Assembly: GCA_949130485.1 (NCBI GenBank)
Contig: OX422184.1
Location: 24,670,917-24,734,916 of the forward strand
DNA: 64,000 nucleotides
Source of the DNA: Agelas oroides
Taxonomy: Eukaryota; Porifera; Demospongiae; Agelasida; Agelasidae
Reading direction: 5' to 3'
Shown: positions 44,596 through 56,585 of the stretch, one piece after another
Numbering within the stretch: the stretch's first letter is position 1
How the letters are laid out: every line of letters starts with the position of its first letter
The notes under the pieces: model-generated
What the model was told of the DNA's origin: nothing
The model's input: the letters and a program-made list of their open reading frames with translations, nothing else
Databases searched by the model: none
Translations under genes and position numbers: made by a program

Positions 44596-44900
44596 GGTTT
44601 GCTTTGAGGAGCCCAGCTTTTGGTTGGCACATAGTGCTATGGGCATTCACAGTGCTATAAATATTCAAATTACTAAACAAATTGGGGGTGGAGTTATCAT
44701 ATTAACTAGGGGGATGGGCGAACGGTTAACGTACGGGATTCCGGCTCGCTATCGTGTCGTCTTAGTGGAACGTCTGGGAGGCTTGTTCTTCGCTGGTAGG
44801 CGCTCCTGTACCGAAGATTATTCGGGTCTGTACTGCGGCGGCTATCTCACGGAGAGTATTATTAGTTGTTTGTGTGTGATACTCGGTCGACGGGCTTTAA

Positions 44901-45532
44901 GGTGGCGGGGTACCGTTCTGTGCGTATGGCGCGCGCGTAGCAATAAATTAAGATACCGTAATTCCTAATTGAACGTATATATGTGCATGTGCTATTCACT
45001 TTGAACTTTGAACTCAGTCGTTACGGTGCTAGTTATCGAACTTTTTTGTCACCAAAAATAAAGTCGTGGAGACTGATTTACAACTAACGAAGACGGTGAA
45101 ACTACGCAAAAATACCGTGCGAAGGGCGACTCGAAGCAGTTTTTGCGATATCGCCTTCCGTTGCAACGTTACGTCCCATTGTTTCAAGGAAATTTGGTAA
45201 GACAGTAAGTTTTTCCTTTCTATTTCGAGTACCATTTACCGTAGCGGCAAAAACGTTTCGAGCCGCCCTAGACTTTATTAATGCGCATCTCCAACAGCGA
45301 GCTCAAGTCGCTAGCGTACTTCGTACTGTAGATTTTTGGTGAATAGTTTGCGGGACACTCGTGTACTTACTGTGGCTACAAAGTGAGCTACTTCCACGGT
45401 TTTTCCTGTACACATTCACTACCCTCCCTACTTCATATTCAGTAGGTTTTGTTGTACTGGGATGAATTCTGTACGGGATATTTTGTGTTGATATATTTCA
45501 TAAACCACGCCCACCGGGACTATCCCGCCACC
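44901..45532. mobile_element. TTAA MITE with GGTGGCGGGGTA ends
   Basis: 632 bases flanked by TTAA (44897-44900, 45533-45536). Termini GGTGGCGGGGTA and TATCCCGCCACC. A third member of the family with 7320-8277 and 34080-34822, though the interiors are diverged. No transposase. Confidence 0.85.
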
Positions 45533-45800
45533 TTAAATGGGAGCGTGATTCTCTTAGTAACGGTGTCATAGTGTACAGTGTCCCCCCCCCCAAAATGTCC
45601 CCCCGGACATTATTCACTGGTGAATAATGTCCCCCCTAGAACAAGGTTCATCTGCGGGGATTCAGGCACCAGTAGGTGGGAAGATGAGTTCATTTCGAAA
45701 CATGCAAATAATTTGGAGTGGCCTCACAAGCCACACAAGCCTGCGAGACTACGGAGCCATGCGTACGGCATTCTTGGCACAACTCGATTTACGCATACAG

Positions 45801-46242
45801 GGCCGTAGACAAGTTTTTTACTTTGGGGGTGCTAACTTTCACTACACATTATAAGCAGTTGTGAGCTGTGGCTTTGTGCTACCGTAGATCGGGAAAATTT
45901 CGCTGTTAAAATAAAACACGCGAATACCTACCGAGGTAAATGTCCAATCGACGACTACTCTTGACAGCCACAGCGTTACAGCCAGCAATACCTGGCTCTC
46001 CCGATACCTGGTAGTAGACTCAACGCTAAGAACGCACCAGGCGCTTGTCCATATTGTAACCATCAACTGTTAAAAAAAAAATTCGCGGATCGAACGAACC
46101 GCGAAAATTTAACACCATTAAAACTTTTTACACGAATTATTTTTAACGTGAAAATTTCCCGATCTACGGTGTATCCTTCAAACACAAATGCCAAAAATTT
46201 GGGGGTGCTTCAGCACCCCCAAGCACCCACTTGTCTACGGCC
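45801..46242. mobile_element. Inverted-repeat element with GGCCGTAGACAAGT ends
   Basis: GGCCGTAGACAAGT at 45801 and ACTTGTCTACGGCC at 46229-46242; GGGGGTGCT words lie inside both ends. It contains a second element at 45881-46171. Confidence 0.8.
45881..46171. mobile_element. Nested MITE with ACCGTAGATCGGGAAAATTT ends
   Basis: ACCGTAGATCGGGAAAATTT at 45881 and its near complement AAATTTCCCGATCTACGGT at 46153-46171. The AT-rich interior has TTCGCG words like the TACCGTATAGCGC family. Non-coding. Confidence 0.78.
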
Positions 46243-46759
46243 TTGGCATAGTGGAGCGGGATGATTTCAGTATCTCCTAGACTCTTACCCTGGACATTCT
46301 TACCCCAGCAGTTGTCGCTTGCAGACTAACACAGGGAAAGAAGCCTGAAAGGTAAGCTTCCGTGAATGATAAACACAAGTCCAGAAGGCCTAGGTATGAG
46401 GCTAAGCCTATCTAGTCTCGCAGTTGGGTCTCCACGCGAGACAGTGTATCCTTGCGAGCTGTATTTCACCTCGGATTGTGGGTCGCGCTGCGGCTGTTGT
46501 CAGGACGATGTTCCCGGCTGCCAGTTGTAATGCTCTGAACTTAGCAAATGAAAATGCCAGACCACCTTGCCCGCAGACCACCTTGAAAGCGCCTGCACGA
46601 GGGGGGACATTATTCACGGGGGGACATTATTCACTCCGACAACGGCATTGTTACGCTAGTTATGGCGTGTGCTTTACTATAGTAACGGTACGCCTAGGGG
46701 TGTAGTCGGTTCCATAAGGCTGAGCTAGGGCTAGGGCTGGGTTGGGGCTGCTCTGTGTT

Positions 46760-46995
46760 ATCTGCGAGGCTCACTCACATCTGAAGCTCATTCACATTGA
46801 AAATTACGACTGTGAGGCTCACTCACAGTTACGCTACAGGTGTGAAGCTCATTCACACTTGAGTTACTACTGTGAGGCTCACTCATCGTTATGTTACGAG
46901 TGTGAAGCTCATTCACACTTGAGTTACTACTGTGAGGTTCACTCACAGTCAGTTACGTTACGAGTGTGAAGCTCATTCGCATTTTAAATTACGAG
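46760..46995. repeat. 30-bp minisatellite of TGTGAAGCTCATTCACA hairpins
   Basis: Eight or so copies alternate AAGCTCATTCACACTTGAGT and AGGCTCACTCACAGTTACG forms. Each carries a 7-base stem (GTGTGAA/TTCACAC). Confidence 0.88.
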
Positions 46996-47003
46996 TGTGA
47001 GTG

Positions 47004-47585
47004 TGTTAGGATAAGGGCTTTATACTTTATACACGTGTATCTATGTGGAGATGGATAAAGACGGGGTCTTTTTGACTACAGCTGTCCTTCCTCTCGCAAT
47101 TAAATACACTGTGGTAGCTAAGTGGAGATCCCCTGCGGACGGGGTTGCGGGCCTGGGTGGGTTGACTGTACAAGCACATTGCCTGAGCGGATACTCTCAC
47201 TATCCACCACCTCAGCCTCCGGCTCAATTATCTCTTCACCAAGGGGGTATCCTATGGTTAACTTTGGAAAATGAGAATGGGGCTGGGGGTTGTAAAGATG
47301 TATTCGACTAAGCTGTGGAAGGCTTGCTTGTGACCTAGTTACAACAGTAAGCCCAGATACTAAAACCTCTCTGTGTGCATGCTGTAGGTTTCTCTACGGG
47401 CTGTGTCAGGGGCTGTGTTAGGATAAGGGCTTTATACTTTATACACATGTATCTATGTGGAGATGGATAAAGACGGGGTCTTTTTGACTACAGCTGTCCT
47501 TCCTCTCACAATTAAATACACTGTGGTAGCTAGGTGGAGATCCCCTGCAGACTGGGTTGCGGGCCTGGGTGGGTTGACTGCCCGA
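47004..47585. repeat. Direct duplication of ~170 bp
   Basis: 47004-47170 recurs at 47409-47581 with few changes; the copies are about 405 bases apart. No gene is seen. Confidence 0.88.
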
Positions 47586-48639
47586 TGACGTCATATGACG
47601 TCTGTCGTCTGCCCTGTAGCACTAGCTGTAGTAATAATAGGGGATTATTACCCCGCGCGCGCATGCGCGAAGGGGGTTAAGCAATCGGTTGTCTGTCTGT
47701 CTGTCTGTCCGGTGAAAAATTTTGAAATCAGCACATTTACTGGGTTAAACATGGCAATCTAAATAAATATAATGTATGTGTACCTGATAGAGACCAAAGC
47801 AGTTCACTCCTCTGCATTTCCAGCTCCTTTCTATTTAACATTGGTATTGTCCACCATTTTGATGCGGTCAACCACTTGGATACGGTGGAGACCGGACTCC
47901 AAGCACGTGTTCGACTTCACCAGCCTCCTCGTTCCCTAGATTGCGAAAAGCTGGGCGGGGGCCTGGGAACGAGGCAACGCATTCGTCTGGACGCACAGCG
48001 TCATGAGCTTACAGGTGAGTGAAATATGTTATTAGTGTCAAAAAACCCGAACGCTCCTACGCGGGCTTGATGAGGTCGGTCAGTTGCTTCATGAGGTCGG
48101 TCATTTACTTTACGAGGTTGGTCAGTTACACTATGAAGTTCATTTGCTGACAGCCGTCAGGGGGTGTGGCAGGCGGGCACAAGTTCAGTTGGAAAGTATA
48201 AAAACCATTCCTACAACCAGCTTTAATATTATAGTGTAGATACCCTATGTAATATGATGTACACTGCATACCACACAGTTTAATCTGCAATAGTTATGGG
48301 CACGCATGGGTAACGAACAGTTCAGTTCGCTGAAATTGCGCGGGGCATGTCTTCTCTGAAGACCTCTAGTATTGGTAGGTGCATTACACATTAGGCGGTG
48401 CAGTGCAGGCATTCGTCAGCAGTGCCTCGTAGGTGAATGGTTAGGGCTTAGTGTTACAGTTAGGGTTAGGGCTAGGGCCAGGGAATGGAATCCTTTCCTT
48501 TTTTTTTTCTTTGTCTGTAAATGTGGTGGACATCATTTGTTGTGCTCTCCTGGCCTGCATTGTCGATGTCACACGTCGGTATGACGTCATCGGGCATGAA
48601 GCGCGGTGAACAAAGTGGATCCCACCAGGCTTCCCGCTT
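47586..48639. other. No gene seen
   Basis: 47925-47975 is a TTCCCAGGC-type palindrome. A GTTAGGG-rich tract lies at 48446-48480. Nothing else is recognised. Confidence 0.45.
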
Positions 48640-49145
48640 TCCGCTCTGATTGCGGCCGCTTTTCCGCTCGGACTGCTCAGCATAGAAATACGAATCACTA
48701 AGCCCGAAGCGGAAAGCGGCCTTAGTCAAGACTTAGTGAAAATATTATTTTATTATTTTTCTCATTTGCTTTGTTGTGTGCATAATTATGCATGCATTTC
48801 CTCATTGACTGTTCTACGTATCGGCTAATGGTTAGAACATTTGTTATAAATACACTGTAAAAAACTTTGGTTTGTTTCAACCAGTTTATAGGGTTGTAGG
48901 AGTAATGCTGAGAAATTTGTTTAACAAATGATACATAATTAGCCTGCTTTGATATGACATACTAGATAGTAAGGACAAATTGAGCAATTTGCTCAAGAAA
49001 TTGAGCTATGCTTTGATGTGACATTACATAGGAAGGAACAAATTTGTAATGTCACATCCTAATTTCTTGAACAAGTTCCTCCATTGTTGTTTTGTAGGAA
49101 TGTTAGTAGTGTCAAGCCTAGTTTAGTATAAAAAAGACTGTAATT

Positions 49146-49384
49146 ATCAGTGTGTAGGCCAGTGTGTAGTCTGTGTGCTCTCTGCATGTGTAGGCCAGTG
49201 TGTGTGATCTCTGCATGTGTAGGCCAGTGTGTAGTCTGTGTGCTCTCCGCATGTGTAGGCCAGTGTGTAGTCTGTGTGCTCTCCGCGTATGTAGGCCAGT
49301 GTGTAGTCTGTGTGCTCTCCGCGTGTGTAGGCCAGTGTGTAGTCTGTGTGCTCTCCGCGTGTGTAGGCCAGTGTGTAGTCTGTG
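49146..49384. repeat. 37-bp minisatellite, left part
   Basis: About six units of GTGTAGGCCAGTGTGTAGTC-TGTGTGCTCTCTGCAT. The array is interrupted at 49385 by an inverted-repeat element and continues at 50093. Confidence 0.93.
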
Positions 49385-50092
49385 CTTAGGTGTGTTAAGG
49401 ACTGGGTCAGGACTTGGTCCCTCATTAAGGTATGCGAAGATGGAGTTGTAAGAATAACTCCACTTCAATGCCCCAGATGGGTTATTTGATCTACAGATTA
49501 TTTAAATCTCCCGGCCGTAATATGGCCCCGCCCACTTTTGGGATCACGTGATCTATTGTCTCCGGAATTGGGTTGCTAGACATGTTTGCTAAAAGGCGGT
49601 GAATGTACAGACGAGCGATGGCTTTCGTACTTGCACGCAGAAAAGACCTCATGGTGACCTAACCTGTCAAAGGTTTGGAAGTGATTTGATGCTACCGCCT
49701 CGGAGAAAAACGCGTAATTCTAATTAATGCACACCACAATGAACTGCATTTTTGCTCATAGCTCAGAAGCAGTGGTACAAAATGACTTACAAAACTACGA
49801 CATGTTACCTAGGCTTACCTAGTTTTTGAAAAACGTGGTATAGTTGAAAACAATTGCGGTTTAAATCACCGCCTTTTGCGTTTACTTCCAGACGTGGATC
49901 GGCGAGGAAGCCATATTCCAGCAATAAGAAGGTGGGCGTGGTCAAAATTTTACCATATAATACAGAAGAGGTGTGGTGGTATACCAAAACAGTTTCCACT
50001 CTTGCAGCACTTTTGACACTGATATATATCACTCCAAATATTGCACAAATTTAGCTCTGCTAATTCTGGTCCCAGTCCTTAATTCACCTGAG
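49385..50092. mobile_element. Inverted-repeat element inside the minisatellite
   Basis: Ends CTTAGGTGTGTTAAGGACTG and the near complement of CTCAGGTGAATTAAGGACTG; TGTG flanks both sides. 708 bases, no transposase recognised. It splits one minisatellite array into two. Confidence 0.85.
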
Positions 50093-50546
50093 TGTGCTCT
50101 CTGCGTGTGTAGGCCAGTGTGTAGTCTGTGTGCTCTCCGCATGTGTAGGCCAGTGTGTAGTCTGTCTGTGTGCTCTCTGCGTGTGTAGGCCAGTGTGTAG
50201 TCTGTGTGCTCTCCGCATGTGTAGGCCAGTGTGTAGTCTGTCTGTGTGCTCTCTGCGTGTGTAGGCCAGTGTGTAGTCTGTGTGCTCTCTGCATGTGTAG
50301 GCCAGTGTGTAGTCTGTGTGCTCTCTGCATGTGTAGGCCAGTGTGTAGTCTGTCTGTGTGCTCTCTGCATGTGTAGGCCAGTGTGTAGTCTGTCTGTGTG
50401 CTCTCTGCGTGTGTAGGCCAGTGTGTAGTCTGTGTGCTCTCTGCATGTGTAGGCCAGTGTGTAGTCTGTGTGCTCTCTGCATGTGTAGGCCAGTGTGTAG
50501 TCTGTGTGCTCTCTGCATGTGTAGGCCAGTGTTATATAGTCTGTGT
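50093..50546. repeat. 37/41-bp minisatellite, right part
   Basis: About twelve units; several have an extra TCTG making 41 bases. Copy 1 of the segmental duplication has a single degenerate unit at about 41722-41748. Confidence 0.93.
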
Positions 50547-52373
50547 GCTCTCTCACCTCATGAGTGAGTCTGTCAGTCGAGATAAAGATTGTGTTTGCAT
50601 GAGCAAGTAACCAGCGAGTGTTATACACATCTCCATTGTTTTACTGATACTGGTTTTTGTTTTGTACACCATCAGGGAGATCAGCAATAATTATAGACAT
50701 GTTGATTGGACATTTCCTACTAAAATCAAAGTTTATCATTCGAGCTATCAATTTACAATGGCTACAGTTCCACTGTAAATATTCAGAATGAGTGAGCCCT
50801 TTGTAGTGTATTTGTTCTCCTGTATGCTTCACACTAAATCAAACTGCTACTTCACTGAGCATTGGATTGAGATTCAGACTTTGACCTGGTGTAGCCTGAG
50901 AATGAGACTGAAAAAGTTCTCCCCCATTACATTCTGTGCCACCATGGCAGAATGTGTCTAGCTAGCCAGCAAACTTTGTTATCAAGACATTGACTACATA
51001 CTGAGCCAGCCAGTGAGTATTTGACAGTGCTAAGTGGTGATATAGGTGGGATAGCCAAGTGCTGATGGTTGAATTGAGATAGCCAAATGCGCCCTCTTTG
51101 ACATGACAATGGTGTGTTGTGTTCAGCCTGGAGATGACCGTTATTGAGTGTTTCACATTACTGTGTGCTACGTAGTCAGTCTTGTTTGTGGATTACCGCA
51201 TGGATTACTGTATACAAATATACTTGGGGATAAATGTTATTGTTGAAACAGAGGTATTATAAGTATTATAAGTAATTTATAACACCACTGATGAACCAAT
51301 CAGATTGCAGATGTTTGAACTTGTAGGATGCATATTATGAGGTTTGAGCATGTGTGATGTACCGTAATGCTATAAGATCGCAAAGCACTTACCTAGAAAA
51401 TTGTGTTTATGATTATGATGTTTGGACATGCCGGCCTTGTTCCCAGGCCACTCCCAGTAAAAATGCTGAGGTAAAGTGTGAGAGCGGCCTGGGAACAAGG
51501 CTATGGATATGTATGTTTGACCATGTATGTTTGACCATGTATGTTTGACCATGTATAACATTTGTATGATGTATGAACATGCGTACGATGTTAGACTATG
51601 TATGATGTTTCAACCTGTATTAGTTGTTGTAGCTACTCACCACTCAGACATTATCACAGATACAGAGAATCTGAGAACAAAAGAACTTTTAGAATAAGAC
51701 ATTTTAGCTGAAAATCAGAAAGCATCATGTCAGGATGAAAATGAAGCGTGGATGACAAGTATTTGAGGCTTGCAATTTAGCAGTGCCGTCAGGTTCAAGA
51801 TTGCAATAACAAAGATACATGGACTATTATAGTTGCTTAGTGGTGGTTCTGTGTCATGTGTGGGCCTAGAGACTTTTTACAGTCAGCTGTGTCAATTCAA
51901 GTCCACTGACCAATTTTTAAAGGAGCAGCATGAGCATGGTTTAAGATTTCTAGAATCAGTACTACATAAGTGCAGGCATGCAGCTACTGACAATGAATAA
52001 CATCAGACCGTAGGTGGGGGGAGGGGTTCGCTCGAACTCCCCTCTTTGTCTCCAAAAGATACACTTCCTAGCTATTCAATTTTAAATACCCTGCTGTTTG
52101 TAAGTGGTCCACTAACCATGTTGCCATTGAGTGTGTGTTATTGAGGACTGGCTAGAAGACGCGTTCCGCTGCTATGAAAATTAACATAAATACGTGTGTA
52201 AATGCCGTTTCAAACAAGAATAACAATGCAAAAGTGAACTTTCTCACAGTTCATATGAAACTACATATTTGAGTAGTTATGTGAATCTTGGTCACTAAAG
52301 TTTAGGTGCAACTATTGTTTTGGTTACCAAAATTCCACCTCAAGATCATGTCGGTAGGTGTTCTTTGTTGACT

Positions 52374-53760
52374 TCACGTTTTGGAAAATGCGTGCTCGTC
52401 GGAATTCTTACTGGATTCCAACACCTGCTCTTTCTCCTTCACCTCTGATGATTCAGGATCATCTTTCTGGTCATCGCCGACATTCGTCTCATGAAACTTG
52501 GGATCATCCTCCAAGGACACCACCAAGAACTTCTCCTTCTCTTGTGCAGCTGCAGTGGTGAGGGGTATGTCAGTGCATCTCTCCTCCTTGCTGTGGTCAG
52601 TGATGCTCGAGTTGTACCCACTTTTGCTGGAAATGGCTGAAACATGACTTGAGTTTGTGAGGCCACTACTTGTAGTTTTGATCTTCTCTAAGGTAGCGTT
52701 GCCACCAGATCTGGCATACTTGACCTGTGATGAGTGCAATGGCTTGGATTGATAGCGGCCACATGAGAGCAGCTCTAGCCAAAAATCTCGGGCATCCTTA
52801 TCGAACACACAGAGGAAAAAGAAGAGGAAGAAGCCCTGAAAAGCATTGCAGATCACAAAAAGAACCTGGAAGACAGTAGAAGCTGTAGTGTCCCTGAGTC
52901 CAGTGACAGTTAGTGCACCAAAGAGCCATGTCAGACCAAAGAGGAACATGACACCTGCAATACTGATGAACAACCTGATGGCGGTTTTTATGTTCATTTT
53001 TTCCCTGGTACGGTCAAGTTTGTCTAGGGTGTGCTTGACGATAACTCCAATCACCAAGACAAAAATGACAACATTGAAGATTAAGATGGCAAAGATGGGG
53101 CCCAGGAAGGCAGCAAAGAATACTGCAGGATCACTGATGAAGCAGCTGGGAGAACACAAGTCATTTAAATATGTCATAAATGTAATTGTCACTGAGTATG
53201 AATTGACATAATTATACTGTACCATGCATCAGTCACTTACAATCCTTGGCTTTGTGGTGTAGGCACACGTACAACAAGATCTCCACTGACTGCATCTGAG
53301 AGGTCTACAGCCATTGGGATCACCACAGGAATGATTGGTACCACTGATGACGAGAGAAGGAATGCAAATTTTGTTAAACACAAGTACATTTCCAAACCTT
53401 CCACTCTTTTCTGGCCTAACTATGGACTGTTTTTCTATCTCATATTATTGATGATCCCACGGTTATTAATGTAAGTGGCTTACTGTTATACACTTACACC
53501 AGCATATAAGCGACACAGTAACAAAGAACTTGGCAGGAGTTGAACCAAACACGATAACCAGCTTCTGGAACATGAGCACAGCCTCTGCCCCCATGAACAT
53601 CACAGCCACCAGTGTGAAGTAGTGGATCAGGGCTGATACAAACACACAGGCTCCGTATACAGCTGTTTTGTCAATACCGCATACAAAGATGATCAGCATA
53701 CAGAATAGAGCTATGCAGAGCTGGACATGAAATATGGTAACAACTCGTTCCCGAAATTTC
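52374..53760 (-). CDS. Adhesion-type GPCR, C-terminal part (three exons)
   Basis: Exons 53498-53760, 53241-53343 and 52374-53145 join in phase (1 then 2). The first starts in the TM1-TM2 loop and holds TM2 and TM3 (ALIHYFTLVAVMFMGAEA). The second holds most of TM4 and the second outer loop. The third holds TM5, TM6 with GLTWLFG, TM7 with AFQGFFLFFFLCVF, then a polar tail of about 110 residues ending at the stop at 52374. GLTWLFG and FQGFF are hallmarks of secretin/adhesion receptors. The exon encoding TM1, the GPS region and the ectodomain was not found up to the window end. Phase at 53760 is 2. Ligand unknown. Confidence 0.88.
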
Positions 53761-53824
53761 CTGTATAATGGAAAAGTTAATACTACTATCTTATATAAAG
53801 TGTATGGCAAGGCACACATGGAGT

Positions 53825-54360
53825 TAGCCTCGTTCCCAGGCTCTTGTGCAGGAGAGGAGGAAAGAGAGCCTGCTACACACTATTGGCACATGCGCCAAGT
53901 TCTGCATACTACTCTGCTATACTAAAATTATGGTCGATTTCTGTTTACCTGCTGAAAGACTGCACTGCATGGTTATACTCCCTGTGGGACACGTACAGGC
54001 GGTTTTGATGTCAAAAACAATATCGCTTTGACGGTAACGGTCTGCATTGCTTCGTTCGAGGCAATCGGTGAACTTCAAAGCGTTTTAGCTGGAATGGACG
54101 AACGTTTGGACAATTCCTGCAAGCGAAGAGCTGAATACCTTCGTCACTCCCCCGTCATCGTCCACACAGAGCGTGGTCAGTAGCAGGCATCTTTTATACA
54201 AGAGAAGTCGGTGTGCCTCGCGGAGATTAGTGTAATGGAGCAGATTTTACGGAAATTTCCAAATGCCCAGAAATCCTGGGGGAACTGAGCATGCGCAAAC
54301 AGTGTGTACCAGGCTCTTTTTTTTCTCCGCCCACGCACAAGAGCCTGGGAACGAGCCTAG
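53825..54360. mobile_element. hAT-like MITE with 8-bp target duplication
   Basis: CATGGAGT at 53817-53824 and 54361-54368. The ends TAGCCTCGTTCCCAGGCTC and GAGCCTGGGAACGAGCCTA pair over about 25 bases. It lies just upstream of the GPCR exon at 53760. Non-coding. Confidence 0.87.
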
Positions 54361-54368
54361 CATGGAGT

Positions 54369-55831
54369 ATGAAAACAGTTTTGGCTGATGGTGTTAAGTT
54401 TTTAACTGCTCAGCGTACTTAAGGCCTGGGTCAGGCTATTTCTGGTGAAAATTAATATGCTAAATTTTTGCCTGCATTTCTTCAACACCCAACAGTGTAT
54501 TGACACCGTATATATTTTATGGATAGAGGTATGCCTGGTCATCAAGAAAAAAGTTGCAACTTTCTGGAAGACAGCCCACGTGAGCAAGAGAACCGCTAAA
54601 GGTAAGCCCCACCCAGCAATCGCTTGGGGCCAAAAGGCGCAACACTTAGACATCACGAATCGCAGCCTGTCAGGTTGCATACTAAACTACTCACTTAGTT
54701 CTAACTTTCTGTCGGGTAGAATAGCCTAATTCGCTCGGGAACATACCTAACCGAGCTAAACAGTGAGTTTTGGCCACTCAACCTGTAGCTTCTCCCGCTC
54801 TTAGCGATCTTTAACTTTCATGAACGAGAATTCTACGCGGTGAACTAGCGGAGGCATACAAACACCATCTTATGAGACACACAGAAAGTCGTAAATCGTT
54901 CGGGAAGTGTTGCGCATAAGCGAGGACAACTTCTCACTGTCTTCGTGCGACCATTCTGGCTAACTGTCACATGACCTATCAACCACACCCACAAGTTATG
55001 GGATGTCCTCACATGCTGCGAACTCTCAAGGACAGCTGCGCGTCGAGGGAGACTCGATACTCGATACTACACTAGTTGATTGATCAAGTAAGTATGTAAT
55101 ATAGCTTGTTGAATGGTACATATCTGGATGCAAAAGAATGTTTTGCAAGAGAACAAGAAGCTAGAAAATGTTAGTGAATGTGGCTTGAGAAGTGCAGGTT
55201 TAAGGTTGTGGCAGGTGTCTTGATAGGTTTGCAGAACTGCAAGGAATAAAGATATACAGTGTATTACTAGGATAATTATCACCTTCAAGGATTACATGCT
55301 GAGTTAAGAAGTGCTGTAAAAATACTTTGTGCGTATATATGAAGACATGGCTTTCACCTTTCAGATCTCCGCATATAGTCACTTCAGCAACAGCATTGAG
55401 TGGTGGCCCTAAGGTTGTGGGGAAAGCTCAGGTTAGTAATGCATCATTACACTCTAGGCAATTAGTAATTGTGTGCAAATACTATTCGGTGAAATACTAC
55501 CAACTTGCCACAGCGGAAGAAACTCAATTTAACCTAGTGTGCTCTCATTTGTTTGGCATAAAATTCACTTTATACTGCTGCACAAGTTACACTGTTGAAC
55601 CTTTCTGCTGGTAAATTTTTTGTGACACTTTTGAGCATCCTTGTGTGGACTTTGCCCAGAACACACACAAGCATTCAAAGTAGGTATATAGTCCTACTGG
55701 TTTACAACACATACAGCAGTATCCATTGAACAGATTTCACATAACACAAGATAAAAAAAGGACTGGATAGTCTCTTTTTGTTATACCATTGTCAGTCTCT
55801 AACCTCATCTACTCTCATACCTTATTACACA
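54369..55831. other. No gene seen
   Basis: The GPCR upstream exons could lie here or further on, but I recognise no TM1 or GPS motif on the minus strand. Confidence 0.4.
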
Positions 55832-55942
55832 AGTTAGCATGCAATATCGCGAGTTATTGCACGAGTGGGCATGGTATTTTCACGAGCCGAAGGTGAGTGA
55901 AAATGCAGCCCATGAGTGCAATAATCGCAATATGCACGCTAA
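55832..55942. repeat. Foldback repeat
   Basis: GTTAGCATGCAATATCGCGA at the left pairs with TCGCAATATGCACGCTAAC at the right, with a second inner pair. Another hairpin, GTGCAATATCATGTGATATTGCAC, is at about 56036-56060. Probably small MITEs. Confidence 0.75.
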
Positions 55943-56585
55943 CGAGTATAATAAAATGTTTATTATCCATTACCACAGCAGTGTCGCGTAGCCTCAGGGC
56001 CCATGCAATAACACCCGTGCAATAACACCCGAGCTGTGCAATATCATGTGATATTGCACGGCTGGGGAATAGGAAAATACTGTTGTAAAAATATCAACTG
56101 GATAATAAATAGCTGTGTACTTCTAATTTATGCTGCATGTGCAAACCCTTCAGGTTATGTAATACAAGCTGCATGCTAGGTTGGGCTAATGAGTGTTTTA
56201 AGTGTTTTTAACATCTGGTGCTTAGATAAGTATATATACAGTAAACAGGGAAGGTAGCTATTAACCACTGACGCTAGGGGACTGAAGACAGTTTTATACC
56301 AATGAAGCAATTACTTGATTTCAACTCTCTTTGAACACAAGTCCAGTTCATTGTTCATTGTTCAATTCCACATAAGTGGTGATAATTGAATTAACTACAA
56401 GACTTATCAGCCACAAACCTGTCTGTACCTATGGACTGTGTCAGCTTCTGTGTTCAAGGGAGCTGAAATACACGTATTCATAAACCAATTTGTCAGTTTA
56501 GTGGTTACAAGATACAACTGTAAACCACTAATTAAGTATGTCAATGCTATCTGTGGGAGAGACATTTACTTAATATACAGGTGGC
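55943..56585. other. No gene seen upstream of the 56586 coding region
   Basis: AT-rich sequence with no recognisable exon. The N-terminus of the following gene may have earlier exons here, but I cannot support any. Confidence 0.4.

Larger units (their letters stand above)
45592..46637. mobile_element. Candidate element with ATGTCCCCCC-type ends
   Basis: The left end contains a palindrome (45605-45632, 13-base arms GGACATTATTCAC). The right end has two tandem copies of GGGGGGACATTATTCAC at about 46603-46637. A further nested element is inside. The boundaries are approximate. Confidence 0.5.
48640..52575. repeat. Segmental duplication, copy 2
   Basis: Homologous to 41460-44192 in the same direction, but enlarged by the minisatellites and an inserted element between about 48850 and 50546. 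This copy runs into the intact GPCR exon. Confidence 0.9.

Noticed and set aside
44411..44968. 185-codon plus-strand ORF
   Set aside because: It crosses a minisatellite, a foldback and the TTAA border of a MITE at 44897, has no domain, and starts in repeats.
46742..46969. 75-codon ORF with CEAHSHLSYY repeats
   Set aside because: Made by the 30-base hairpin minisatellite; no flanking coding signal.
50029..50628. 199-codon minus-strand ORF and related frames
   Set aside because: Translation of the 37-base minisatellite (THWPTHAESTQ-type repeat); not a gene.
54402..54680. Possible TM1 exon of the GPCR (hydrophobic minus-strand ORF)
   Set aside because: It has a hydrophobic patch but no GPS cysteines and no phase-2 donor leading into 53760 that I can see.
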